Shown: in pieces, positions 45,152-56,900 of the stretch
How positions within the stretch are numbered: position 1 is the first letter of the stretch
How the letters are laid out: each line of letters starts with the position of its first letter
Source: Pinus tabuliformis
Taxonomy: Eukaryota; Streptophyta; Pinopsida; Pinales; Pinaceae
Direction: 5' to 3'
DNA: 64,000 nucleotides
Assembly: GCA_031772625.1 (NCBI GenBank)
Contig: CM062820.1
Coordinates: forward strand, 312,345,840-312,409,839
The notes under the pieces: generated by a model
What the model saw: only the letters and a program-made list of their open reading frames with translations
Database searches by the model: none
What the model was told of the DNA's origin: nothing
Made by a program: the position numbers and the translations under genes

Positions 45152-45154
45152 ATG
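45117..45154. repeat. TATG/TATA microsatellite
   Basis: A short TA run passing into about six GTAT units. Confidence 0.9.
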
Positions 45155-46019
45155 TTGTTATAACTAGAGGAAAGTTGTATTAAAGCAATGGAGGCATTAT
45201 ATGGTATTAATGAATCTTAGTGCTAAAGCTATAATGCCATACAAAGGAGGAGTTGAGAGACACAATATAGCATGAGTCAAGGGGTTAGAGTCATAGGTTA
45301 TAACCGAGTTAGCACTATGGAATTTTAATCTAGCAACCAGGATTCAGAGTGACTTTGTAGCGAAGGAGGAAGATATACGTAGGGCATTATATATTATAGT
45401 GGAGGAGTTATGGGCAGGGTTAGAGTTATAACGAAGTGGCTATGAGAAACATTATATACAAAGGAGTGACTATGAGGTAATTCATGACTCTAAGTAACAT
45501 GCACCATAACGTACAGGTGTGACTAACTACTCTCTCTCTCCAAAAGAGTAGAGCTCAATGCTGGTGAGACCAATGATTTATAAAAACCCTCATCATTGTC
45601 TCTCTTAGAACATACCATTCCTGGGATTTCAAAGTGTATTCCACCAGGACTATTATTATCTAGGATTACTAGTCCTAAAAGAATATTGGTCCTCTACGAC
45701 TACTCTTGTCTTCGATGCCCTAACTCATCCTCAAAGAGTATCATATTCCATATGTTTACCTAGTCCTCCATTTTGTCTTCCCAAGTGAAGACAAGAATGA
45801 TGTGTCTATCTCTCCATCTCAAATTTAGGGAATACATACCCATTCTTATAAACAAGAATGTATCCAAGCTCCCTCTTAACTAGGGACTTGATAAAGCTTC
45901 ATCTTTACCAGGAAATTTCTTTCAGGAGCTCTTCAGGTGGAGATCATGAGACAACTAGCTACTTTTAGAACTCCTTTAATGTCATGAATTTCTTCTTTGT
46001 CATAGTGTCTACATCTTTT

Positions 46020-46439
46020 GGGTTTGTCAAATGTAGGATGATTTATCTCTATATATAGTGGAATATCTCTCAAAATAAGTCAACTCGAGCCATGGGTAAG
46101 CCGACTTGCCATCCTAGAAGCATCATTTTCTCCGTTTAAAGGCTGACATGAGGGAGAGCTTCTGACGAGGTATTGGACGGTTTGTGACACATTCAAATTT
46201 TCTTTTTAAAATGTGTAATATGCCCAAATTGGTATTCAAACTTTGACATTGGCTCTGTGAAATTGTTGACATGATGACCAATCCTAAAATCTCACAATGG
46301 GAGCCTTAACTAAAATAAAATTCCTTGAGCATGAAACCCATGACTCAAAATAATTTTATTTTTCTTCTTTACATCAATTACATAAAATCATAATTACAGA
46401 TGGCATTGTGAAGACCAAACCTAGTTACACTTTTCAACA
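46020..46439 (-). repeat. Copia-D 5' LTR, visible part
   Basis: Minus strand from TGTTGAAAAGTG at 46439. It matches 24810-25219 over about 400 bases. The inner (left) edge is unclear and could extend towards 45870. The next bases, TGCTC at 46440-46444, are the expected target duplication, supported by a similar uninterrupted sequence at about 52003. Confidence 0.7.
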
Positions 46440-47470
46440 TGCTCTTGGCTGGAACTCTATTATTTATAATATTGATTTTAATTGTGAGGTGGATTGACAA
46501 AAACTATCTATTTTTCTAAATGTGTTTGACCATTGGAAGCTCATGCAAAGTGCAAGATCTTTGGGCATGAATTTTTTTAAGCTTCTTCAATGAAATTTTT
46601 ATGCATTTTCTTTTGAGGTTCATATTTTGTGTGCAAACAAGTTTTGAAGGAGTTAAAAATTTGTTGTTTAAGTTTTGATTATGTTAATTTTTTTTCTATT
46701 TTACATATTACTATAACGATGAATGAATTTTTGATGCAGTTCATAGATCACAGATGTACGACCACCTAGCATTGGTTGTTATAGCATCCTTATCTTAAAT
46801 ATGAATTTTAAAATAGTTGAACATTTACTTTAGTAGCCTTCAATATTTAGGTTTTATATGTTTGGAAGAATGTAACTAATGTAATATATTTTACATTTGA
46901 AAGTATATAAGACAACAATACTGGGCAAGGGTTTGAAACTTAAAAGGCTTGATATTCATCTATTCAAAAAAGATGCATGTCGGTAGTGAAAGAGTAGAAA
47001 AATGCATAAGGACCAAATTCAAATAGGTGCACAAGAAGTTGCAAAGCCGAGTAACATTAACTTTTGCGTCTCTTCTTTTATTTATTATTTCTTGTTTTTA
47101 CAATGGCTTCTTAGTTAGAAAATGTGTTTATTATTTATTGAGATATTTCTTTGTGATGTTAATAAAAGATTCTAACTCCTCTAGAGGCACCCCTCTTTCC
47201 ATCTCTAGAGTTCTAAATTGTCTTTTCTAATGTGCAAAAGAAACGTTTCATGGAATTTTATATTTTCATGCACTGTTGGAATTTCCGTCCACTAGTTGAT
47301 CATATCCATTTTTTCCTAATGCAATTAAAGTATGACGGGAGTCCTTATATTTTATTTTGGACTATTAAACTTGTAAATTTTCCCTACTACAGGTGTTATG
47401 AATTCCTATATATATGTCTGGGCACATCTCAATTTGGAATTTATTTTGAAAATAAGGAACAACAATACAA
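46440..47470. other. Host flank, no gene recognised
   Basis: AT-rich sequence right of Copia-D. The first 100 bases resemble 52003-52098 (shared TGGAACT, ATTGATTTTAATTGTG and GGATTGACAAAA). No open frame here resembles a protein I know. Confidence 0.5.
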
Positions 47471-47474
47471 ATGA

Positions 47475-48030
47475 TGGTGTTCATATCTTGGAGAGGTTTC
47501 TTGCAGATCCTCTATTTTCTAGAATTGATTTTGCACCAGAGTTGTGGGAGATCCTCTTTCTTCCTCATATCACCTCAATCATTGGATGGTCCATAGAAGA
47601 GAAGCGTAGGATTCTTTCATAGGTGTTTCTTAAGTCCTCCCAAGCTTCTTTTCTCATAGTTGAATATGATTTTAACGAGTCCTTACTGTCGAGTTTCACC
47701 TTTTTCCTAAGTCTACCCAAGCTTCTATCCCCATAGAAGAATGTGATTTTAATGAATCCTTACTATCTAATTCCATATTAAGCTCAAAATAAGCCCAAAG
47801 ATTGAAACATTTGGAGAAGTTTCATCATACTTCCTTATATGAAAAAACCAAGCTTTATACATGCTATTATAAAGATTGGATCAATTTTGATCCTTGTATG
47901 AGCAATAAGGGAATGCATCCCTTGATTCCTATTGAAAAACCTATGGTGACACCAATATAAGAGCTTAGTCAGTTGATACGTCAATCTGTAAAATTTTGAC
48001 CTCTTTTGCTTCCTCTAATAACATCTTTTT
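47475..48030 (+). pseudogene. LIN/CERBERUS-like E3 ubiquitin ligase fragment
   Basis: The frame near 47480-47620 reads LERFLADPLFSRIDFAPELWEILFLPHITSIIGW, which I recognise as the conserved N-terminal region of plant LIN-type (CERBERUS) U-box/WD40 E3 ligases. Downstream, spread over several frames, are pieces that fit the following family blocks: DFNESLLSS (about 47675), YEKTKLY and YYKDWINFDPCMSNKG (about 47850-47915), and a PIEKPMVTPIQEL-like stretch (about 47930-47960). A 77-bp imperfect tandem duplication (47632 and 47709) interrupts it. No U-box or WD40 part is visible. Stops and frame changes make it a pseudogene fragment. The intact proteins attach ubiquitin and act in nodulation and other processes. 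Recognition is from memory of the family, so moderate confidence. Confidence 0.65.
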
Positions 48031-49565
48031 AACAAAGGAACCATAAGAAATTCATAAAACAATTGCATAATATGAAGTTTTTGTGCCTTAAATCTTGATA
48101 TGGATATTTGTTGTTGGTTGAATCACCTGATTTCGAGTTTTCTCATCTACGAGTGCTTTGTGGCTATTTTTGCATATTTAAAATTCTTCCAGGATTGTTT
48201 CCCTTGCTCGTGGGAGGTGAAATAATTTTTTTAAGATAGGAAAATGCATTTTTCTTGCTTGTCAAGCAAAGGAAACTATTTAGAATATCATAAGTGAATG
48301 GAAGGTGAAATTCAAGAATTGAACAGGAGAAAATTCATGACGTAAACGTAAGATGGAATTTCGTTTGTAACTTATAGATTCACATTAAATTATTAATTTT
48401 TGGTTTGTTTTCAGATGTATGATATGGGGCCCTTTTTCATTACATCATGCATCTGATAGGATATAGATATGATCAACAATAATTTATCTGTATTTCTTAT
48501 ATATATAGCCATATACTACCATATTTTTAGTTTGTTAGTATTTCCATATCTTAATCACATATACAACCATAAGTTGTAACCATGTAGCTAGGTTATCATT
48601 TGATTGTCATTGTTTCTTTTTCTATTATTTTTTGTGGGGGTGGTTGGGTGCATAGAAAATCAAAAGCTATATTATAAATGCAAGGATATTATGGATGAAG
48701 GTTCTTCCAATGGAGTTATGATGAAATAGGTTTTATAAAAAAGGTAAAGCATCATTGCTAAAAGTTTGAGCATATTCTTATTCTTTTTAGACCTCTCTCC
48801 TTTACGATAACTACATTTTTTGTCTCATAAGTTTGAACATTTTTTGCATGATCAAAATGGTGTCTGGGATCTGTACATTATATTCATGCATAGAAAACCA
48901 TACAATATGTCTTTACTTTAATGATTTTCAAGAATAGACATTTAGACAAACAATGCTAACAAAATTTGTGTGAAAACGTTTTTTTCCTAACTTCAACAAA
49001 ACAAACTATGTTTAAACTTGTTGCACTTAAAATAAAAATTCATCAAGCTTTATGAAATTATACCAATGATTCTACCTCATCAGGTTCACCCATAACTTCA
49101 ACAACTATGTATGAAGTGAAATAAGCCTCTACTACAAGCAAAAAAGGAGAGGATTGTAAGGAGTTAAAGAAGAAATTTGTGACTCTAAGGTTTGTTGTAT
49201 AAGGCACCATACCATAGAAAAGAGCCTCTGTAGCGTGTACAAGTTGTATGATATTTTTTTACTATTGTTAAATGCTTTATTCTTGATATAAAATCTACAC
49301 TCATATTTTAATCATTTTGATTAAAAGTATGGTTGGTTACATTACTATTGTTATCTAGGAAAATCCTCTAGAAATAGTTGAAGACTCTAAAAAAGGTTTT
49401 GTTAACATTCCATAGAACAATTCTTCAATCCCTCACACACATGGTCTTGCCCAATGATTTCAAGTAAATAACTTGTCTTTTTCATTAGTAGCAGTGTATT
49501 GAAATTTGTAACATATATTGATCTTCACGTCCATCTCATTTTTTATATGATCTTTTACTCAAGAC
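48031..49565. other. Interval without recognised genes
   Basis: About 1.5 kb of AT-rich DNA between two gene fragments. Nothing with domain-like sequence was found. It may hold introns of the decayed kinase gene. Confidence 0.4.
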
Positions 49566-51102
49566 AATTAAAAATGGAGACTTAGAAGAAATATAAGATA
49601 TGGGTTCAAGTACATATGGATTTGTTTACTATGGAAAATAGAAAGGATCGGATGTTGATATTAAGAAAATAAAATCCAATTATTATATAGGAAGAGCGTC
49701 AAAAGAAGAATGAATGGTGGATATCTTTCCTTGTGAATTGTTATGTATTATCAGTTCATGCACCTAAACAAGAATGTATTCCTAGATGTGGTGCAGATAT
49801 AATCTTTGATCACTTGTGAAGAATACAAACTTCTATGTTTCTATTCCTTTGGAATTTTCAAAAGAACCTTCATTTAATTTGAGTATCTTGATATTTAGGT
49901 TCAATGGGCTAAATTTCTCTTTGTTCCATATAGAAAACAAACTTCTAAAGAGAGGCAAGTATTTTAGGTTAATTGCACCATCCCAACATTGTGTCTTTCT
50001 ATGACATAAATGTAAATGCACTAGATGGGACTCTAAAAACTATCACAGAGTATATGGTGAATGGATCTCTTGAGCAAGTTCTAAACAAGAAGGTTAGGTA
50101 AGGACACCTCTACTTTTGGAAAATACCTTTTAATCTCTTCATTGTGAAAATAAACTGATATTCAAGCCTTTAGCATGTTTTGTGATAGTTCTCGTAAGTA
50201 TTGTGTAATTGCATTCCTACTGCTAACAATCTGCTAAAAACCATTTGCAAAACAATTGATCAACGCAAAAGACTCTTTATAGCCCGTGATGTTGCATGTG
50301 GTATGCAATATTTGCATGAAAAGAACATTGTCCACTTTGATTTGAAGTGTGATAATCTTTTGGTTAATATGAGAGATCCTCATCGACCCATCTGCAAGGT
50401 ATGTTGCATTATTTGGAAATTAAAAATGCCTGTGACTATTTCTTTTCTTGCAAAAAGATTATACATGTTTATCACCATTATTTGTGTGCTTAAAAGACTA
50501 AAAATTATTTGAATGTTGATGATGATCCATATATCATGTCTATGCCTCCTTCGTCAATACGTTAGTTGCCACATAAGTAAAATGTAACCTTCAGTTTCCG
50601 CATGGGTTCTCCATGCTATTCACTGATGTGGAAATTTTCAATTATGTGTATAGTATCTCTTGAAGCTCCCAAGAAAATTTCAAATGTGTAGTATGTCTTG
50701 AAGCTCCCGGATTTGTGATGTTCTATATGGCGCAAAGGAGTCATATGTTAAGGTGGTCTCATATTGGTGATCCAGGCTTATTAAAGAAAAAATAATGAAC
50801 AGTGTCTAGTGGTGTTCAAGGAATGTTTCCAAGGATGGCACCAAAGATTCTAAGTTCAAAAGGTCGCAAGGTGACTGATAAGGTATTTTACCATTATTTC
50901 TCATGTTTATTATAGTTTGAAGTTTGTTGGTTCCACTGATTTTTATCATTGGCAATATTTATTCTAGTATTCATCATCAATATCTTGTGTTACAGATTCA
51001 TGTATACTCATTTGGAATAGCGATGGGAACTCTTAACAGGAGAAGAGTCTTACGAAAAAATGCGTTGTGGTGAAATAATAGGTAATAAATTGACTTCTTG
51101 TG
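49566..51102 (+). pseudogene. Raf-like MAPKKK kinase pseudogene with intron traces
   Basis: At least four exon-like blocks of a plant Raf-like kinase (the PB1-containing B group). Block 1 (49566-50097) starts IKNGDLEEI, has the glycine loop GSSTYGFVYYGK and VDIKKIK with the ATP lysine, then LHHPNIVSFYDI and ITEYMVNGSLEQVLNKK, ending at a GT donor (50098). About 200 bases (near 49741-49946) interrupt it. Block 2 (about 50249-50398) reads [20 protein letters not shown] and [16 protein letters not shown], the catalytic loop, ending at a GT donor (50399). Block 3 (50763-50882) has IGDPGLLK in place of GDLGLSK and RMAPKIL in place of WMAPELL. Block 4 starts after AG at 50995: IHVYSFGIAMGTL. Stops and lost signature residues show it is dead. 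Kept introns mean a DNA-level copy or relic gene, not a retrocopy. Confidence 0.8.
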
Positions 51103-52588
51103 TGAAGATGTTATGTTAATTGTTGAATTAAACTAAAAATTGTTGATAAATTTATAATTTATAAAAATATTATCAGGTATGGTTAGTATAGATACATGGT
51201 AGAATTATATGAAATAGTGTTTCTATAATAGGATGATTGTGAATAGTTATCACATTTTTTGTTCCTTTCTCAATATAAATAAAACTTTTGATTATAATGT
51301 TTTCTTAATATGAAAGATAAATCAGTGTTTTTGAGCATCATTTGCTTGGCCTAATTTTTATGCCTAGGATGTTGCAAAGAGATATTATCTTTGAGAATTT
51401 TATTTCAAATTCTTTTGAAGGCTAGTAATTTCAAGCCATTTTTAGTCTATCTCGCCATCCTATGTCAACGAGGGCAACAATATTTAAAATGAAATCCCAT
51501 TATGTTCTTTCAATGTAACCCTTTTAATAACAAAGATTGTGTTAATTTCTTCCATGGGGGTTTAATCACAAATTCATACAATTACATAATGGAAGCTAGA
51601 GATATAAAGTGAAGAACGTGGCAAACTCAGAGTTTCGAGATCTCTCCCAAAGTTGCTAGGATTTTTCACTAAAATTTGTTCTATTGTATTTTCTATTTTT
51701 TTTGTTTCTGAGTTTTGGTTGTTAATTCCTTCGTTGTTGTATGGTTGCAAACTTCTCTTGTTTGATGATGAAGTTTTGTTTATGCTCTATTTGAAGTTCT
51801 TTTTTGGTAAATTTTAGATATTTGCTTTATTAAAATTTATGTTTTCTGAAACTTTGTTGGTTTCCTTATAGTAGTACTTTGTTTGAAGGTTTGTTTCATA
51901 CGTTAACTATCTGTTCCATTCTCAAACTTCGAATTTACTAAATAGTAACTGAATTCATTGAAAATCATGGTTATGTTAAGTATTTTTTCTATGAAACCCA
52001 CTTGCTCCCAACTGGAACTATATTTTTTATCAAATTGATTTTAATTGTGTTCTGGATTGACAAAATCTCTTTATGTTTTCTAAATATGTTTAGAATTTAT
52101 TGAATGGTATTGTCATTGATGTCAAACCTAGGGTTTGACTGGGTTTGACTTCGACTAAAACACCAAGTCATTGATGTCAAATTGATAATGAACTCTTCTT
52201 ATAATAGTCTAGATTACATAGTCTTGGTAGCTCCACTATTGGATGGTCGAAAACACAGGTATTAGGGTTTGGGTTCACTGGAAACAGGACAACCCAACTT
52301 TTTCGAGGGTTTTTTACATATAAAATCATTAATTTTGGGCTACAGATCCATGTCATTCGATTCTCCTCGAAAATATGTTTTTTCTTGTATGTGGCATGCC
52401 CCAACAGGCATCCTAGTTTGAGAGATATTCACATTTTAAGTTAGTGACCCTAGTCTCTGGGCCAAAAACCCCAAGAGGTGGTGAATTTGCATATTTTCAT
52501 TTGCATTGGGCATCATAAGTTTAGCATGAGGGTTATTTATCATATTCTGTGGAGGGAACATTTTAGGAGGCACATTACAAATGACATG
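51103..52588. other. Interval without recognised genes
   Basis: AT-rich DNA. It contains the segment 52003-52098 that resembles the right flank of Copia-D, and a 15-base direct repeat TCATTGATGTCAAA(C/T) near 52112 and 52168. Short frames show no domain-like sequence. Confidence 0.45.
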
Positions 52589-52776
52589 TGTTGAGCCTTG
52601 CAATAGGTATGTATTTACTCTTGATTATTGTCTTTTTCCTCCTTTCTTATCCATTTTGTGCCATGATATAATAACATATTGATAGGATTTTGATAAGGAA
52701 TGAATGAAACTGCTCTTGATATGATTTGATCGACCAAACTAACTCTCATTACCTTTTATGTAGAAAAACAGCAGAT

Positions 52777-52807
52777 GGAACAACTGTTGTTCCAAAGTCG
52801 GAACAAC
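52777..52807 (+). promoter_or_regulatory. GGAACAAC/GTTGTTCC inverted-repeat sites in Gypsy-F LTR
   Basis: GGAACAAC, one base, GTTGTTCC, six bases (AAAGTC), GGAACAAC. The second pair has the same half-sites and the same six-base spacer as each unit of the array at 59903-61320. Position upstream of the TATA box suggests a U3 binding site; this role is inferred. Confidence 0.6.
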
Positions 52808-52917
52808 AAAAGCTAATCAAGGGAAATGAGATGCGTCATGTGTGGTCAAACCAAGGAACGAATCGAGAAGATCAACGCAAGATAGAAGAATTGTCTGAAG
52901 ATAGCATTTAGTTGTGA

Positions 52918-52947
52918 ATCCCTCAGGATCTCCTGATCCTGAGGGAT
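52918..52947 (+). promoter_or_regulatory. Perfect 13-bp hairpin before Gypsy-F TATA box
   Basis: ATCCCTCAGGATC, loop TCCT, GATCCTGAGGGAT. It ends 24 bases before the TATA box. Possible operator-like site or RNA hairpin; function unknown. Confidence 0.7.
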
Positions 52948-52971
52948 CACATTTATCTTTTTTCCTCTTGA

Positions 52972-52980
52972 TTATAAAAG
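52972..52980 (+). promoter_or_regulatory. Gypsy-F LTR TATA box
   Basis: TTATAAAAG within the LTR, directly after the hairpin, is the best core promoter candidate. Confidence 0.6.
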
Positions 52981-53750
52981 GGAAAACTGAAGAGGGATCT
53001 CTCGTCTTTTACTTCGATTGTAATTTTAATTTACAGAAGTGTGATTCTGAAGAACAAGATCGTATTGTAATGACAAGTGACTTTGATGATTAATATACAA
53101 CTTGTGTTGTTGTTCATTCAGATATTCTGAAGTAGCTAAGCAGTGTTCGCTGGTGGCTAGGGCCCAGTCTCTGGTGGATCTTACTGTTGTTCCTTGTTTT
53201 ATGCATTTTCCATTTCCTGCAAGTTTATTCTGCTTTATAGTTTTTAAGTTGATTTATTTTCGTTAATTCGGATTTCTGGTATTCATTTCATTAATGCGCA
53301 ATCCTAGTTGGTTTTATTTAATTCATATTGTGGATTGAATTAGTTATCAGTTAAAGAATCATTTCTGGTTAATTAAAGAATAGAGCGTGATTGATTAAAT
53401 GCTTTCCTTCTATCCAGTAGTTTAAGTCCAACTGAAAGATCTCAATTAATGCTACGGTGCTCTTGGTTGATTATCGTTTGACTTTGGTTGATTAAGATTG
53501 AATTACAGCTTGTTTTAGATTGAGTCATGATGCTTAGATGAATTATTTCCTTTAATGTTACAAGCTTGAGATTTACGATTGCATCCATTTACTGGTGAAT
53601 TGAAAAATTAACTTATTTTAAAGCATTACTCTCTGGATTTATAGCTTGCACATATTGTGTACACTCATGGAATAAAAAGACTTACCCAGGTTGATAATTA
53701 ATGTGAGGCAATTAGGGGTTTTAAGAGACACCTTTTAGCACCCAACATAT

Positions 53751-53768
53751 TGGTTTCGTTGCCGGGGA
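53751..53768 (+). other. Gypsy-F primer binding site (tRNA-Asp type)
   Basis: TGGTTTCGTTGCCGGGGA matches the tRNA-Asp complement at 15 of 18 positions, with the last twelve bases perfect. It starts three bases after the LTR. Confidence 0.88.
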
Positions 53769-53953
53769 GAGTGTTTCCATTTTACAAAGAGTGATGTATG
53801 TTTGATGATTGTCTACTGAGACAGAATTTGGCATTAAAAATGGGAGGTAAGAACCTGCATAATGAGCAAGTAAAATGCTCGCTCCTCCACCAGCTTTCCA
53901 GCAAAATTCTGTAGGAATTTAAGATAGAAATGAACGTTTATATTTTTTTATGA

Positions 53954-56900
53954 ATGAATAAGAAGAGAAGATCAGAAAAAGATATAATTCCTCCCCCAAA
54001 CCTGAAAAATCTAAGGGACCGGTGACCCTTGGATGATCAACCTTTATTGATGAAATCATAAGAAAAGATGATTCTCAATCATCATTAGGACCCCAAACTA
54101 TTTCTACCAGACACCCTATTGTTTCCCTTCAGGCCACAGGATCACCATCTGTAGCTAACGCTAAGATTCACAGTAAAACTGAAGGGTCTGAACATAGTTT
54201 TCAAGATATTGAAAATTCACAACCACGCCCTACACAGGAAGGGAATTCTTGCAACCTCCATGAAGGAGAAGGAGGAACAGGTAATCCTAAAATTAAATCA
54301 TTAGAACCTAGATCTCCTGAAGTAGTGATTGAACAGAGGACACCAAGTGTTCTGGATCGAGGTAGCACTATTAAAATCATTCCAACCTCTTCTGGACATC
54401 CTAGGAACAACTCTCTAGCTCTAGAGATCCCTGAAGAATATTGGCATATTTTTGTCCAAATGGCCAATAATCAACGACAACCCCAAACCTCTACGTTACA
54501 ATACCCTATTATGGACACAGCTGTCAATGCCCCCATGAAAGCTATCCCACTACAGAATATTCCTACCTTTCATGGGCTAACTTCAGAAGACCCCGATGCA
54601 TTCCTTTTCAAATTCGATGTCCTATGTAGGGGTTATGATTACACCACTGACCCCCAAAAGTTAAAACTGATCCCCTCTACTCTGAAGGGAGTAACCCTAC
54701 ATTGGTTTATGGGACTTGGTGGAGGTACCATCAATGAATGGGAACATATGAAAACATCCTTCCTTAAAAAATACCAAGATTATTGCTGAACTAGAGAACT
54801 AAAAGATGAAATATTTCAAATGGTAGCTAAGGCTAACAAGACTCTGGAAGAATATGTGGAGCATTTCTAATATAATCAACAAATATCTCCTTATGCAAAT
54901 CTGCCTGATAATGTTCTAAAAACCACAATGATTAAAGGTATGAAAGACCAATGGGTAGAAACACTGAATATAATGGATAAGGGTGATATTTATCAAGAAT
55001 ATTATGACAATATTATAGGCTTGTGCATCAGGTGCTCTAGGGGCAGTACAAGGTTGAAACCATCCAAACATGATGCAATCACTATAGATAGCAAAGCCTC
55101 AGGAGGAAGCATTACAAGAGTCGAAATCGACAATATATTGGAAGATTTCAAGACTGATATCCTGGGGACCCTAATGACACAATTGGATATCATGCAAACT
55201 AAACGAAAGTAGGCCGAAGTAGAACAAAACATGGCTATTTTCTGTCCCCGTTGCAGAAAGAAACATAGTCATAAAGAATGCCCACTAGATATGATACAAG
55301 CATGTGCCATATGCACTAAGGAGCATGCCACGGAAAGTTGCCCATCACTCCCAGGATTAAAAGCAGTCTTCAAGGAAGTGGAAGAAGAAGTGGAACCAGT
55401 ATATCTGCTAAACCAATGTCATCAATGGCAAGCACGTCAGACAGGTATGCCTACCAATCCATCTTTGTTCTTTCCTCCCTCGCAATATAATTCTCAGCAA
55501 TATTCAGGGGCAGCATGGCAGAACCAGCCACCTTTTTCTACTTGGCCACCTCAAACATTTTTTATGCCACCATGGCCCAACTAGTCAAATCCAAACAATA
55601 ATTGGCCAAATCCCTCTTATCCTCCACCATTCTAGAAGAAAAATCCCTATTCATCTTAATGGTCCCCTTCCACCTCACAAAATCAGAACTTGCAATCAAA
55701 CTGGAAAAGATCCACGAACCAGCCTATGGGGACAGTTCCTCTATCTCAACCAAGTTTACCAAAACCTTACACTTTGCAGCAAAATCCTCAATCTAATATA
55801 CGACCACAACTCCCAGCCCGACCCAACCCAAATCCCAAAAACAAACCAATCCAGTCAGTACAAATTATTGAGGGTCTGGACCCTAAAGCTGAGTTGAGAG
55901 AGTGTAATGAACTCAAGTTAAGATTTGGATGCATAATCGCTCCAGACGAGGATAAAAATCCACAACCTGAAGAACCACACCCAAATAAGCCTTTGACTGT
56001 AGATGGTCAACAAGAGGAAGATACAGTGAGGCAGAAAACTCCTGAGCAGATCATAACTATTTGCCCACCATTCCCAGAAACACTGATGATACTGCGCCCA
56101 ATTGGACACCCCAACTTTGATCTTTTGGGTGAACTCAAGAATATTTGTATGAAAATACCCTTCCTCAAGGCTATTCAAGACATTCCAATATATGCCAAAA
56201 CTATTAAAGAATTGTGTATAAAGAAGTCTGTGAGGAAAACAAAAATAACCCCAACTATCCATGTTGTTAGGACTTTGTCTGATTTATTACTAGGCAAAGA
56301 GACACCTGTAAAATATGAAGACCCGGGAAACCCCATTGTCACAGTATAGATAAATGGCCGCTCTTTTCCCAATGCTTTAGTTGATTTAGGGGCAGCCATT
56401 AACATTCTCACAACAACAACTTGCGAAATGCTTGGCATCACAGCCTTGGAACCAACAACTACCTTGCTGGAACTTGCTGACTGCTTAGTCATTAGGCCAG
56501 AAGGAACATTACCAGATGTGATGGTTTCTGTAGACACTTGGGAATATCTGGTAGATTTTTTTATTATTAACCCTAGGAACTAGCTAGATGGACATCCCTT
56601 AATTTAGGAAGGCCTTGGCTAGCAACCACTGATGCTTATATCAACTGTCAGACAGGCAGTATGACCATAACCAGAGGGAATGATGTGAAGAATCTAGCCT
56701 TATACCCTCATGATCAGCCAAGCCTAACCATTGTAAAAACTAGGAAGCAACATGTAACATATTTAATAGAAAATATTTGGTCACCATTGACTGTGGCAGA
56801 TACCCTTGAATTTAAAAACCAAACAGAAGATGATGTCATTAATACTTTTATCAATCACCCTACTATAGTGTCTAGTTTGAAATGTCACATGATTAAAGTA

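Larger units (their letters stand above)
52589..53747 (+). repeat. Gypsy-F 5' LTR (left edge uncertain)
   Basis: The right edge, CACCCAACA at 53747, is fixed by the PBS. The left edge TGTTGAGCC at 52589 is only a candidate. Inside are GGAACAAC/GTTGTTCC sites (52777-52807), a perfect 13-bp hairpin (52918-52947) and a TATA box (52972-52980). Confidence 0.5.

Noticed and set aside
46440-52588. A functional kinase or E3 ligase gene.
   Set aside because: Multiple stops, lost splice sites and lost motif residues (GDPGL, RMAPKIL) show decay; only fragments remain.
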